Source: a virus. Taken from it: DNA of 22,027 nucleotides. Positions 15,991-22,027 of the stretch are shown piece by piece. Position 1 is the first letter of the stretch. The number at the start of each line of letters is the position of its first letter. The notes below the pieces were generated by a model. The model saw only the letters and a list, made by a program, of their open reading frames with translations, did no database searches and was not told the DNA's origin. Location of the stretch: positions 1 through 22,027 of the IMG/VR virus record IMGVR_UViG_3300031975_000149; one strand, given 5' to 3'. A program made the translations under genes and the position numbers.

Positions 15991-16329
15991 TCAATTAAAG
16001 TTAACACTAATAACATTTTCTTTTACTTCTTTTACCTTTGATGTAGGTTTCTTAGTTTCTTCTTCTTCTGCTTCGACACGTTCAGCTATACTAATTAATG
16101 TCTCACGTACACTCTTATCTTCTTCTATTGCTGGCACTGCAGCGCATACCATCTTTGTAATCTGCATAAGATTGTAATGATCGTCATCTGACATTTCATT
16201 CTCATCTGTAGTTACAGTACCTACAAGTAGTTCTCCTGTCCATGCACCATTCTTATCTAAGAAAGGAGTTAGTCGTACAACGTAATCATTTGGATCAAAC
16301 TCAATAAATATTCTATCATCTACTATCAT
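15991..16329 (-). CDS. Acidic protein of unknown function
   Basis: The gene encodes 112 residues with an AAGGAG site just before the ATG. The first 45 residues look beta-rich (RIFIEFDPNDYVVRLTPFLD...WTGELLVGTVTT). The middle is helical, and residues about 70-105 are strongly charged (ERVEAEEEETKKPTSKVKEVKE), ending in ISVNFN. I do not recognise a family and see no catalytic motif. It lies between endonuclease I (4 nt upstream) and the DUF3310 gene, so it is made with the replication genes. It could be a regulatory or partner protein. Confidence 0.65.
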   Translation of the reverse strand: MIVDDRIFIEFDPNDYVVRLTPFLDKNGAWTGELLVGTVTTDENEMSDDDHYNLMQITKMVCAAVPAIEEDKSVRETLISIAERVEAEEEETKKPTSKVKEVKENVISVNFN

Positions 16330-16332
16330 AGG

Positions 16333-16785
16333 CTATCTCCTTTTTACTTTCTTGTATGGACAGTGTATCATCTTAGGATGCATGTCCTTTCCTTTTTCTT
16401 TTAACCATTCTTCAGGAATGATCCTGTCACAGAAAGGTATATCATGTTTCGTACACCATTGTCCATAGGTAGTTTTAGCACCCTTACTTAATTTTCTTCT
16501 ACTGCTAGTAAATACAAAGCGTATGTCTAGCTTGGGATGCTGTACCTTAACAGCCAGATGTTTACGTCTATCGTCTGCAGTAAACAATCCTTTTGTTTCA
16601 ATTATTATACCATTACCTAATACAAAGTCAGGAGTATAGGTGCGGTACATAAGATCTTCCCATTCAATTTTGACTTCCTCATACTTGAACTTCATCTTGT
16701 GTTCAACGAGATAGTCTTTGGTTCTAATCTCTAGTCCACTCCTATACCCATGTTTCATGGCGGCAGAAAACTGCTTGCCATTCAT
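16333..16785 (-). CDS. T7-type endonuclease I (Holliday junction resolvase)
   Basis: The protein has 150 residues, near the length of T7 gp3 (149). The active site fits: E19 (YRSGLEIRT), D53 (YTPDFVL), and E63 with K65 (GIIIETKG). The spacing (34, 10, 2) is close to E20, D55, E65, K67 in T7. T7 gp3 acts as a dimer that cuts branched DNA such as Holliday junctions and helps degrade host DNA. The C-terminal domain includes QHPKLDIRFVF and a basic end KKVKRR that may bind DNA. It starts 1 nt after the stop of the exonuclease gene, with only a weak site (GAGGA), so it is probably coupled. Together with that exonuclease it likely supplies host nucleotides and resolves replication intermediates. 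Confidence 0.9.
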   Translation of the reverse strand: MNGKQFSAAMKHGYRSGLEIRTKDYLVEHKMKFKYEEVKIEWEDLMYRTYTPDFVLGNGIIIETKGLFTADDRRKHLAVKVQHPKLDIRFVFTSSRRKLSKGAKTTYGQWCTKHDIPFCDRIIPEEWLKEKGKDMHPKMIHCPYKKVKRR

Positions 16786-16786
16786 G

Positions 16787-17575
16787 TTATGCTACGTCCT
16801 CTATTTTTAAAGTGGAGTGTTCACCCCAACCAGTATCAAATACACCTTTAGCATTTGCTTCCGCTATAGATTCAAGTGTTTCTTTTACTGTTTTTATTGA
16901 TGCCTTTAGTAACTCAGGACTTACCTTGTGCAAGTGTGCAATGTAAGGTGTAGACTTTTCTACTGCAATAAAGCTAAAGTTCTTAGCCTTTAACCCTGCC
17001 ATATTACAAGTGTGTACATAGAACGCAGCCTGTATGTGGTATGCATATTTTTTTACCTGTGCCGCAAAGCCTGTAGGCGATGCATCTACTGTAGTCTTGA
17101 TGTCAAATATCTCACCTGTCTCTGGAATGTACAGGTCAGGTCTGGTCTTTAAATTTAAACCAGTATCTTTATCCACTACAAAGATGCTACTCTCTGTAAC
17201 TCTACGCTTATCTTTTAGTATCTTACTACACGTAGTATTGTCTAGTGCAGACTGACACATCTTGTTATGAACATAGTATTCTACTTCTGTCAGAACAACT
17301 TCATCATCCTTTCTATTCTTATACAAGTCCTTAAACATCTTAGATGTCCTTGTCTTTGGACCTTTTATAACTAAGTCACGATCTGGTTCTAACAACGTAG
17401 CATGTACGGCAGAGCCAAGCGCAAATGCTGGGCTATCGCCTAATGGTTTCTGTGCCATGTAGTGCGCAAGCGATTGCTTGCACACCGTTTTAATGGCAGA
17501 CGAGGAGTACCCTACACGTTTGTGATACTCCTCATTTGACATGTCATAGACAATGCCTGACAATGGCATATCCAT
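16787..17575 (-). CDS. RecE-like exonuclease (PD-(D/E)XK)
   Basis: The protein has 262 residues. The N-terminal signature YHKRVGYSSSAIKTV matches exodeoxyribonuclease VIII (RecE)-type nucleases. It is followed by ALGSAVHATLLEP with H58, then RPD with D147, then DIKT with D158 and K160, and later a helix YHIQAAFYVH with Q182. D147 to D158 to K160 has the same spacing as the RecE catalytic residues D748, D759 and K761. Such enzymes digest linear double-stranded DNA from 5' ends. The start at 17575 overlaps the stop of the upstream gene (TAATG). In a phage of this type it probably takes the part of T7 gp6, both in host DNA breakdown and in recombination. A recombinase partner is not obvious, unless it is the neighbour at 17575-18468. 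Confidence 0.85.
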   Translation of the reverse strand: MDMPLSGIVYDMSNEEYHKRVGYSSSAIKTVCKQSLAHYMAQKPLGDSPAFALGSAVHATLLEPDRDLVIKGPKTRTSKMFKDLYKNRKDDEVVLTEVEYYVHNKMCQSALDNTTCSKILKDKRRVTESSIFVVDKDTGLNLKTRPDLYIPETGEIFDIKTTVDASPTGFAAQVKKYAYHIQAAFYVHTCNMAGLKAKNFSFIAVEKSTPYIAHLHKVSPELLKASIKTVKETLESIAEANAKGVFDTGWGEHSTLKIEDVA

Positions 17576-18468
17576 TACACAAAGTCTTCTTCGTTAATGT
17601 CCACAAACTCTTCTACTGTGTTTGTGTCTACGTCCTCATTCTTATGCATGTTGTCATTCCATGCGTTAAGGATGTATGTATTGTAGTTCTCAATCCATGC
17701 CATGAAGTTAGCAAATACTTCTTGAGAACTATTGTCCATGTCAATTGTAGTACCTAAGTCAAGTTCTATCTCTGGTACATAGAAGCTGCTACCGTTTGGT
17801 AGTGGTACTTCTTTTGTCTTACATGACATGTTATGTTGAGGTGGAAGTCGTTGCATCTTAGACAACTTGTTGAACTGATCACCCATAGTCTTAAAGGCAT
17901 CACGGTTATCAATCTCCCAGATAAACGGTGTAGCCTCTACGTCTACTGCATTACCATTCTCATCCGTTGCATTAACCAACTCAACGACACCAAACAATGC
18001 ACGAACACGTTTGATAGACTTGATTAATTCCTTCATGGTATCAGGCAATGCCGCCCAATCCTTGATGAACCCTGCAGGTTTACCACAGTTGAAGCCACCT
18101 TCGTTGTCCTTCATGTCACTGTTAAGATCATTAGCCATAACAGTCTTGAGAAAACGATTCGGTGTATGGTCATTACCCTTGATAAACTTCTTGTACATAA
18201 ACCGCTGAAGGAATGGCCTTATGATTGCACCCTCTGCATAGTATGTAGGATTGTCTGGTATCTCTAGTTTGTATGTACCCCCTGAGATAACCTCTACGTT
18301 CTTCATCTTACCCTTGACTTCTTGCTGGCCCATGAGTGGTGTGTGATGAATACGTAAACGTGCAAGTGTACTTGCCTTGCTTGTACTCTGTGGTGCTTCT
18401 GCGTTCATGCCCATTGCTTGAGCCATAGCTGCGAAGTTGTTTGTGTCTATTGTTGTAACTTGATTCAT
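17575..18468 (-). CDS. Candidate single-stranded DNA-binding protein
   Basis: The protein has 297 residues and I do not recognise a sure family match. It starts with a flexible segment, followed by a beta-rich middle (LARLRIHHTPLMGQQEVKG, then VEVISGGTYKLEIPDN) and a charged helical part. It ends in an acidic tail (NTVEEFVDINEEDFV) of the kind used by phage gp2.5 and bacterial SSB proteins to hold other replication proteins. The gene lies directly between DNA polymerase and exonuclease, and no other SSB is seen. These points favour an ssDNA-binding or annealing protein, but they are inference. AAGGAG precedes the start by 9 nt. It overlaps the exonuclease start by 1 nt. Confidence 0.6.
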   Translation of the reverse strand: MNQVTTIDTNNFAAMAQAMGMNAEAPQSTSKASTLARLRIHHTPLMGQQEVKGKMKNVEVISGGTYKLEIPDNPTYYAEGAIIRPFLQRFMYKKFIKGNDHTPNRFLKTVMANDLNSDMKDNEGGFNCGKPAGFIKDWAALPDTMKELIKSIKRVRALFGVVELVNATDENGNAVDVEATPFIWEIDNRDAFKTMGDQFNKLSKMQRLPPQHNMSCKTKEVPLPNGSSFYVPEIELDLGTTIDMDNSSQEVFANFMAWIENYNTYILNAWNDNMHKNEDVDTNTVEEFVDINEEDFV

Positions 18469-18499
18469 ATGTAAAGTCTCCTTGTTTTTGATCAGGTGA

Positions 18500-18515
18500 G
18501 TGATAGTTATATCAC
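18500..18515 (-). repeat. Small inverted repeat at the end of the polymerase gene
   Basis: GTGATA and TATCAC form a perfect 6-nt stem around a 4-nt loop, and include the stop codon of DNA polymerase. The gap to the next gene (43 nt) is among the longest in the operon. There is no T-run right after it, so it is not a clear terminator. An operator or RNA-processing site is possible. Confidence 0.35.
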
Positions 18516-20560
18516 GCTACGTCTTTTGTGTCAAGCCAGTTTGGACCTATTTTTGCCTCTAATAGTAGAGGGATGTTAAAATCTATGTCCCACTTGCGAT
18601 TGACGATTGCTATTAGTTTGTCATTTGCTGCTTCTATTACTCGTAATACTTTCCTTTCCTCTTCTGGGTGTACGTCAATTACTATTGAGTCATGCACCGT
18701 GTTGACTACGCAACTGCGTAACTTGTTTGCTGTTAGTAGCTTATCTATGTATATCAGAGATATGGGTACAATGTCAGCAGTTGCAAACGATTGAACAGGA
18801 TAATTTTTAATCTGTGTGAAATATGTCACACCCCCGAACCTTCGCCTTGCTACATCAGGGAACGCAAACTCACGCCCCGATGGTGTAGTTATCTTACCAG
18901 TGTTCAATGCTTCACTGGCTAATGCCTTGTGCCAGTTAGCTACACCAGAATACTTTGTCGTAAACTGTTGGTAGTATGCCGCTTCTGCAGGACTACGACC
19001 AAACCCTGACGCTCCATACAAAGGAGCAAAGGTATGTGCCTTGGCATCTTGTCGTGACATAGGCTGACCTGCATCAGATATAACCTTTGCAGTATAACTA
19101 TGCACATCAAATCCTGTGGTTACTTCATCAATGGCAGTCATGTCCTGTGACAGAAAGGCAGCGACACGAAATTCAAGCTGTGCAAAGTCAGCTTCCATAA
19201 TTTTACCACCCTTCCATCGTGATACGAACACCTTTTTGACAGGAAACGTACCGCCACGTGGCATGTTCTGCATATTGGGGTCTGCCCCTGACAAACGGCC
19301 TGTTCCAGTACGATGTTGAAGTAATCTTACGTGCAGCATACCGTCAGGTTTTACATGCGTTGCTATGCCCTCTACGAAGCTGCTGAGATATGTCTCAACT
19401 GCAGACAATCTACGTACATTTTGTAGAAATACAACTGCATCTCTCATGCCCTTGGAACGTGCTACACCTTCAAGGAATACAAGGTTGTCTTTACCCGTAC
19501 CAAAACCATTGGCACTAATCCACTTGGAATTAGGTGGTGTAAACTTTAGCCCCGCAAGGCTAGTAGATATATTCCTATAAGTAAAACCTGTAGAATTACA
19601 TGTGCTGCATCTATTTGATCTGGCATATCGTGTCCCATCCTTCTTTTGTTTCCATATCTGTCCAGTACCATTACACTCACGGCATTGATACGCTTTTTGT
19701 TTGTACAACTTCTCGCTGTATCTACTTACGTTACGTCTGTACTCTGCATCAGGCATACGTTCATCAAACATATCTGCCCATATCTTTTTGTCATGTGGCT
19801 TACGGCTGTAGATAACCCATGACAATTGCTCTGGACTGTTGAGGTTGATAGGTCTGTCACCCATAAGATCACTGGCCTGTTCTTCAAGTGCCATCGTCAA
19901 GGCATTACGTTCATGTTCAAACTCAGTACGCACTTGAGACAGTGCATCTACGTCAACCTTAAACCCACGTTGATATATACGTGCAAGGTGTACGGCTAAC
20001 TGGTTGGTCAACTGTACCGTTGGTACTAGTGAACTGCATCCCTCGTATGATGTCTGCAAAACATTATACAATTGCTGAGTAGCATGTAGATCGTGCGATA
20101 GATACTCTGATAGTTCAGCATGAGGTATATCACGTGTGGAATATCCATCTTTAAAGTACTCCTTTAATGTGTCTTGTTTCTTTGTGTCTAACTCGTACCG
20201 TTCAGCACATGCCTCAAGGGATAGTGGCTGCTTCTGTCCACGCTGCAGTACGTACTCACCCAACAGGGTATCAAATACCTCACCGTCATACTCAAAGCCT
20301 GACTCCCATAGCCAGAGCAAGTCATGCGGTGCGTTGTGTGCAATAAGTAGAGGGGCAGCATCCAATGCGTCTTGCACTATTTGCCGACCCTCTGTGGTAG
20401 GTTGTTGCTCTGCGTGATCGAAAGTTATAATGTTTTCGTTCCCAAGATCATCTAGCATCCCTACCATAACCAATGTATTCTCTGGCTCAAACGGATCAAG
20501 ATGTAACTTGCCATTGCGTTTGACCACTGTGTTCTCTACGTCTAGGGTTAGGTGTTTCAT
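18512..20560 (-). CDS. Family A DNA polymerase with DnaJ-type zinc motif
   Basis: The protein has 682 residues. The 3'-5' exonuclease is seen as D7-V-E9 (LDVENT), N76 to D80 (NAPHD) and Y153 to D157 (YLSHD). The polymerase has motif A with D458 (EADFAQLEFR), motif B with R503 and K507 through YGASG, and motif C with H623-D624 (TVHDSI). Between them are C293-x2-C296-x-G-x-G and C318-x2-C321, matching two of the four CxxCxGxG repeats of DnaJ. I recall this partial DnaJ domain in polymerases of HMO-2011-type marine phages. I set the start at 20560, behind AAAGGGGA, rather than the longer frame at 20599, which overlaps the upstream gene. It replicates phage DNA, probably with a primase-helicase outside the window. 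Confidence 0.95.
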   Translation of the reverse strand: MKHLTLDVENTVVKRNGKLHLDPFEPENTLVMVGMLDDLGNENIITFDHAEQQPTTEGRQIVQDALDAAPLLIAHNAPHDLLWLWESGFEYDGEVFDTLLGEYVLQRGQKQPLSLEACAERYELDTKKQDTLKEYFKDGYSTRDIPHAELSEYLSHDLHATQQLYNVLQTSYEGCSSLVPTVQLTNQLAVHLARIYQRGFKVDVDALSQVRTEFEHERNALTMALEEQASDLMGDRPINLNSPEQLSWVIYSRKPHDKKIWADMFDERMPDAEYRRNVSRYSEKLYKQKAYQCRECNGTGQIWKQKKDGTRYARSNRCSTCNSTGFTYRNISTSLAGLKFTPPNSKWISANGFGTGKDNLVFLEGVARSKGMRDAVVFLQNVRRLSAVETYLSSFVEGIATHVKPDGMLHVRLLQHRTGTGRLSGADPNMQNMPRGGTFPVKKVFVSRWKGGKIMEADFAQLEFRVAAFLSQDMTAIDEVTTGFDVHSYTAKVISDAGQPMSRQDAKAHTFAPLYGASGFGRSPAEAAYYQQFTTKYSGVANWHKALASEALNTGKITTPSGREFAFPDVARRRFGGVTYFTQIKNYPVQSFATADIVPISLIYIDKLLTANKLRSCVVNTVHDSIVIDVHPEEERKVLRVIEAANDKLIAIVNRKWDIDFNIPLLLEAKIGPNWLDTKDVA

Positions 20561-20570
20561 GTCGGTATTA

Positions 20571-20578
20571 TCCCCTTT
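20571..20578 (-). promoter_or_regulatory. Ribosome binding site that fixes the polymerase start
   Basis: AAAGGGGA on the minus strand lies 10 nt before the ATG at 20560. The next upstream ATG in frame, at 20599, is inside the previous gene and adds 13 residues before the conserved LDVENT exonuclease motif. The shorter protein puts that motif at the expected place close to the N-terminus. Confidence 0.7.
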
Positions 20579-20580
20579 AC

Positions 20581-20793
20581 TTAGGACCATCTGTCCCAAT
20601 CATCTAGTATTGTGAAGTCGTTATCGTATATCTTGGCACGATTGTCAACCCCTTCATTATGTACTTCAAGACTTTCTGTGGTTAAGTTATCTCTAAATAG
20701 TTCCATTGCAATGATTGCCTCGTCAATTGTAAGGTTGTTATCTATCATTGCCCTGTGTAGTCGTATCTCTATGCTTGATGTAGCGTGTGTCAT
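20581..20793 (-). CDS. Small acidic protein of unknown function
   Basis: The gene encodes 70 residues. The first part is helical (SSIEIRLHRAMIDNNLTIDEAIIAMELFRDNL) and the last 15 residues are acidic with aromatics (YDNDFTILDDWDRWS). The ribosome binding site is AAAGGGA before the ATG at 20793, which overlaps the stop of the upstream gene (ATGA). I do not recognise a family. It lies directly before DNA polymerase and is likely translated with it. Confidence 0.6.
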   Translation of the reverse strand: MTHATSSIEIRLHRAMIDNNLTIDEAIIAMELFRDNLTTESLEVHNEGVDNRAKIYDNDFTILDDWDRWS

Positions 20794-21005
20794 AGGTATC
20801 CCTTTCTCTGTATAGAACGTTTGCGTTCATCATCTGTCATTGGTTTAATGTATGGTACTACTACACCAGTGTTCCACTTGTCTGCACGTTTCTGTGCTTC
20901 TTTTTTATTGGTAAAATATATAGCAGGATCAGATGGTGTAAAGCAGTCCTTACCTGTATCATATACAAACTCATATTTTTCTATCTCAAACATCACTGCG
21001 TACAT
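20790..21005 (-). CDS. Small conserved phage protein of unknown function
   Basis: The gene encodes 71 residues behind a strong GAGGAG site. The N-terminal part is beta-rich (YAVMFEIEKYEFVYD), followed by PAIYFTNKKEAQKRADKWNTGVVV and a basic end (ERKRSIQRKGYL). This pattern, a strand, then FT-x-K-x-EA helix, then WNTG-xVV, is one I recall from small phage proteins of unknown function. Its binding site is inside the last codons of the zinc-ribbon gene, and it overlaps the next gene by 4 nt. Confidence 0.65.
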   Translation of the reverse strand: MYAVMFEIEKYEFVYDTGKDCFTPSDPAIYFTNKKEAQKRADKWNTGVVVPYIKPMTDDERKRSIQRKGYL

Positions 21006-21006
21006 A

Positions 21007-21174
21007 TTATTTCTCCTCTTCTTTTGGATAGTATACTAACACAAAACTATTACATGTAGGACAGGAAAGATTTGTTACCATAGAGTAGTCATCGGACTCT
21101 TCAATGTCGTGGGATTTTTTAATGTCATCATCCCCACCCCATATTAATTCTGATTTACAATGCCAACAATTCAT
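21007..21174 (-). CDS. Small zinc-ribbon protein, 55 residues
   Basis: I found this gene by translating the gap upstream of 21005. It encodes MNCWHCKSELIWGGDDD, an acidic linker, and MVTNLSCPTCNSFVLVYYP, then a charged tail. C3-x2-C6 and C38-x2-C41 make a typical zinc-ribbon pair. GGAG lies 8 nt before the ATG at 21174, and the stop is 1 nt before the next gene's ATG. I recall similar MNCWHC-type small proteins in marine phages. Zinc ribbons of this size often bind nucleic acid or another protein; the role here is unknown. Confidence 0.8.
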   Translation of the reverse strand: MNCWHCKSELIWGGDDDIKKSHDIEESDDYSMVTNLSCPTCNSFVLVYYPKEEEK

Positions 21175-21175
21175 C

Positions 21176-21883
21176 CTACTTCTCCAATCTTAATGCCAAC
21201 CATGACACAGGAAACAATCCTTTCATGCTATTGCATATTCTATTTGCTACTAGTCTCGTCTCGTATTGTGTATCTCCTGCACATCTAAGGTTGCACATAT
21301 CTGCAAAGGCGTCAAGGCTACCTGACCAGTACCATTCAGTCATGGTGCTTTGTGGCAACACCATACGTGCTTGCTCTGGTGCTACTCCATTATGCACAAG
21401 AGTTTTATATGTCTCAAGTAACCATTCAGATATTTCTATAACATGACCATCCATGTTTCCAGAACCAAGTATGGCAGTATTGTACGGTGAGTCTTCTATA
21501 GTAGACAAGTCTATAACACCTTCGCTACCCTGCTTCTTGTCAATACTACGGCCTCTCCATTTATCAGGGTAGTAGTAAGTTGGTTTATCGTCTACATACC
21601 TACGGCTTATCTCATTCCAACGTAGGAACTTATGCTTCACTAACTGTCGAGCTACAAAAATGGGAGCCTTGACATGAAAGGATGCAAAGCAATGACCAAA
21701 GGGTGAGGTGTGTTTGTGTTCTGCTAAGTAGTGGATTAACTTACTATCATTATCCTTCAAGATATACTGATCTGTTTCACTATCATGGTCATGCCATGTA
21801 GATACTTTACCAAAGGATACACGTGCCGCATTAACTACAGACAGGTCACTGCCCATGTGATCTATGTATGTTACTTTAATCAT
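21176..21883 (-). CDS. thyX: Flavin-dependent thymidylate synthase ThyX
   Basis: ThyX makes dTMP from dUMP with FAD, NADPH and methylenetetrahydrofolate, so it provides thymidine for phage DNA. The protein has 235 residues, a normal length for the family. The signature RHR-x7-S appears as K83-H84-K85-x7-S93 (VKHKFLRWNEISRRY), with both Arg replaced by Lys. HTSPFGH at 58-64, LPQSTMTEWYWS and LRCAGDTQYETR also match. The start at 21883 has AAAGGAG 7 nt upstream, and it overlaps the end of the upstream gene by 8 nt. It works with nrdJ in the same operon to raise dNTP supply. The Lys variant still has the conserved His and Ser, so activity is likely but not proven. Confidence 0.93.
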   Translation of the reverse strand: MIKVTYIDHMGSDLSVVNAARVSFGKVSTWHDHDSETDQYILKDNDSKLIHYLAEHKHTSPFGHCFASFHVKAPIFVARQLVKHKFLRWNEISRRYVDDKPTYYYPDKWRGRSIDKKQGSEGVIDLSTIEDSPYNTAILGSGNMDGHVIEISEWLLETYKTLVHNGVAPEQARMVLPQSTMTEWYWSGSLDAFADMCNLRCAGDTQYETRLVANRICNSMKGLFPVSWLALRLEK

Positions 21884-22027
21884 CTGTAATCTCCTTTAGT
21901 ATTTCTATTGCCTGTTGTTGTGTCAATTTAAACCACTCACCATTGTCATGCTTGTTCCAAGGGTGTGCAGTTCTAGTTGCCGCAAGTAGGTGTGCCTTAC
22001 GCTCTGCTTCGTTACGATCCTCAAAGT
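21876..22027 (-). CDS. Unknown protein, 5' partial
   Basis: An open frame of 49 residues runs from the right edge and stops at 21876, overlapping the thyX start by 8 nt. The visible part is FEDRNEAERKAHLLAATRTA, then HPWNKHDNGEWFKL and a helix TQQQAIEILKEITDD. It is hydrophilic and has no motif I recognise. Most of the gene lies outside the window, so no function can be given. It carries the ribosome binding site of thyX inside its last codons. Confidence 0.55.
   Translation of the reverse strand, partial: FEDRNEAERKAHLLAATRTAHPWNKHDNGEWFKLTQQQAIEILKEITDD

Noticed and set aside
18500-18515. Intrinsic terminator after DNA polymerase
   Set aside because: The stem is short and A/T-rich, and no T-run follows it on the minus strand. 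Kept only as a low-confidence inverted repeat.
20561-20599. N-terminal extension of DNA polymerase
   Set aside because: It overlaps the upstream gene, and the ATG at 20560 has a good ribosome binding site close to the conserved exonuclease motif.
21877-22027. Start of a replication helicase or primase at the right edge
   Set aside because: The 49 visible residues contain no motif of either family. The fragment is left as unknown.

Overview
The window is a piece of a lytic marine bacteriophage genome, most likely a podovirus. It best fits the HMO-2011-type phages that infect marine alphaproteobacteria such as SAR116 and Roseobacter-clade hosts. The strongest pointer is a family A DNA polymerase (18512-20560, minus strand) with a DnaJ-type cysteine zinc motif between its exonuclease and polymerase parts, a trait I recall from SAR116 phage HMO-2011. 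A class II (B12-dependent) ribonucleotide reductase, a ThyX thymidylate synthase and a T7-type endonuclease I in the same operon agree with this. The host is inferred, not shown.

The layout is two convergent gene blocks. The left block (1-12330, plus strand) holds late virion genes. It has a fragment of one tail-fibre-like protein, a second 650-residue fibre-like protein with three internal repeats, several small conserved proteins, two small membrane proteins that could belong to lysis or entry, a 623-residue helical protein with a 22-residue repeat, and a series ending in a 1276-residue protein that looks like a large internal or ejection protein. Genes are tightly packed and often overlap by 1 to 8 nt.

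A strong intrinsic terminator (12339-12366) sits where the two blocks meet.

The right block (12369-22027, minus strand) is an early/middle operon for nucleotide supply and DNA replication. In transcription order it encodes a partial unknown protein, ThyX, a small zinc-ribbon protein, two small unknown proteins, DNA polymerase, a candidate ssDNA-binding protein, a RecE-like exonuclease, endonuclease I, an acidic unknown protein, a DUF3310 protein, a 52-residue unknown protein, class II ribonucleotide reductase, a small DUF6447-like protein, a PD-(D/E)XK nuclease, an RMF/CrpP-like small protein and a MazG-type pyrophosphohydrolase. The exonuclease and endonuclease I probably degrade host DNA and resolve replication intermediates. 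The reductase, ThyX and MazG probably shape the dNTP pool. Most of these genes have a strong AAGGAG-type ribosome binding site, often lying inside the end of the upstream gene.

Two small genes (15554-15712 and 21007-21174) and the fragment at the right edge were found by translating the gaps by hand. Two starts (MazG and DNA polymerase) are set downstream of the longest reading frame because good ribosome binding sites support this. No tRNA, CRISPR array, insertion sequence, integrase or attachment site was seen, and no stretch longer than 300 bases lacks a gene. Terminase, portal, capsid, primase/helicase and endolysin genes are not in the window.
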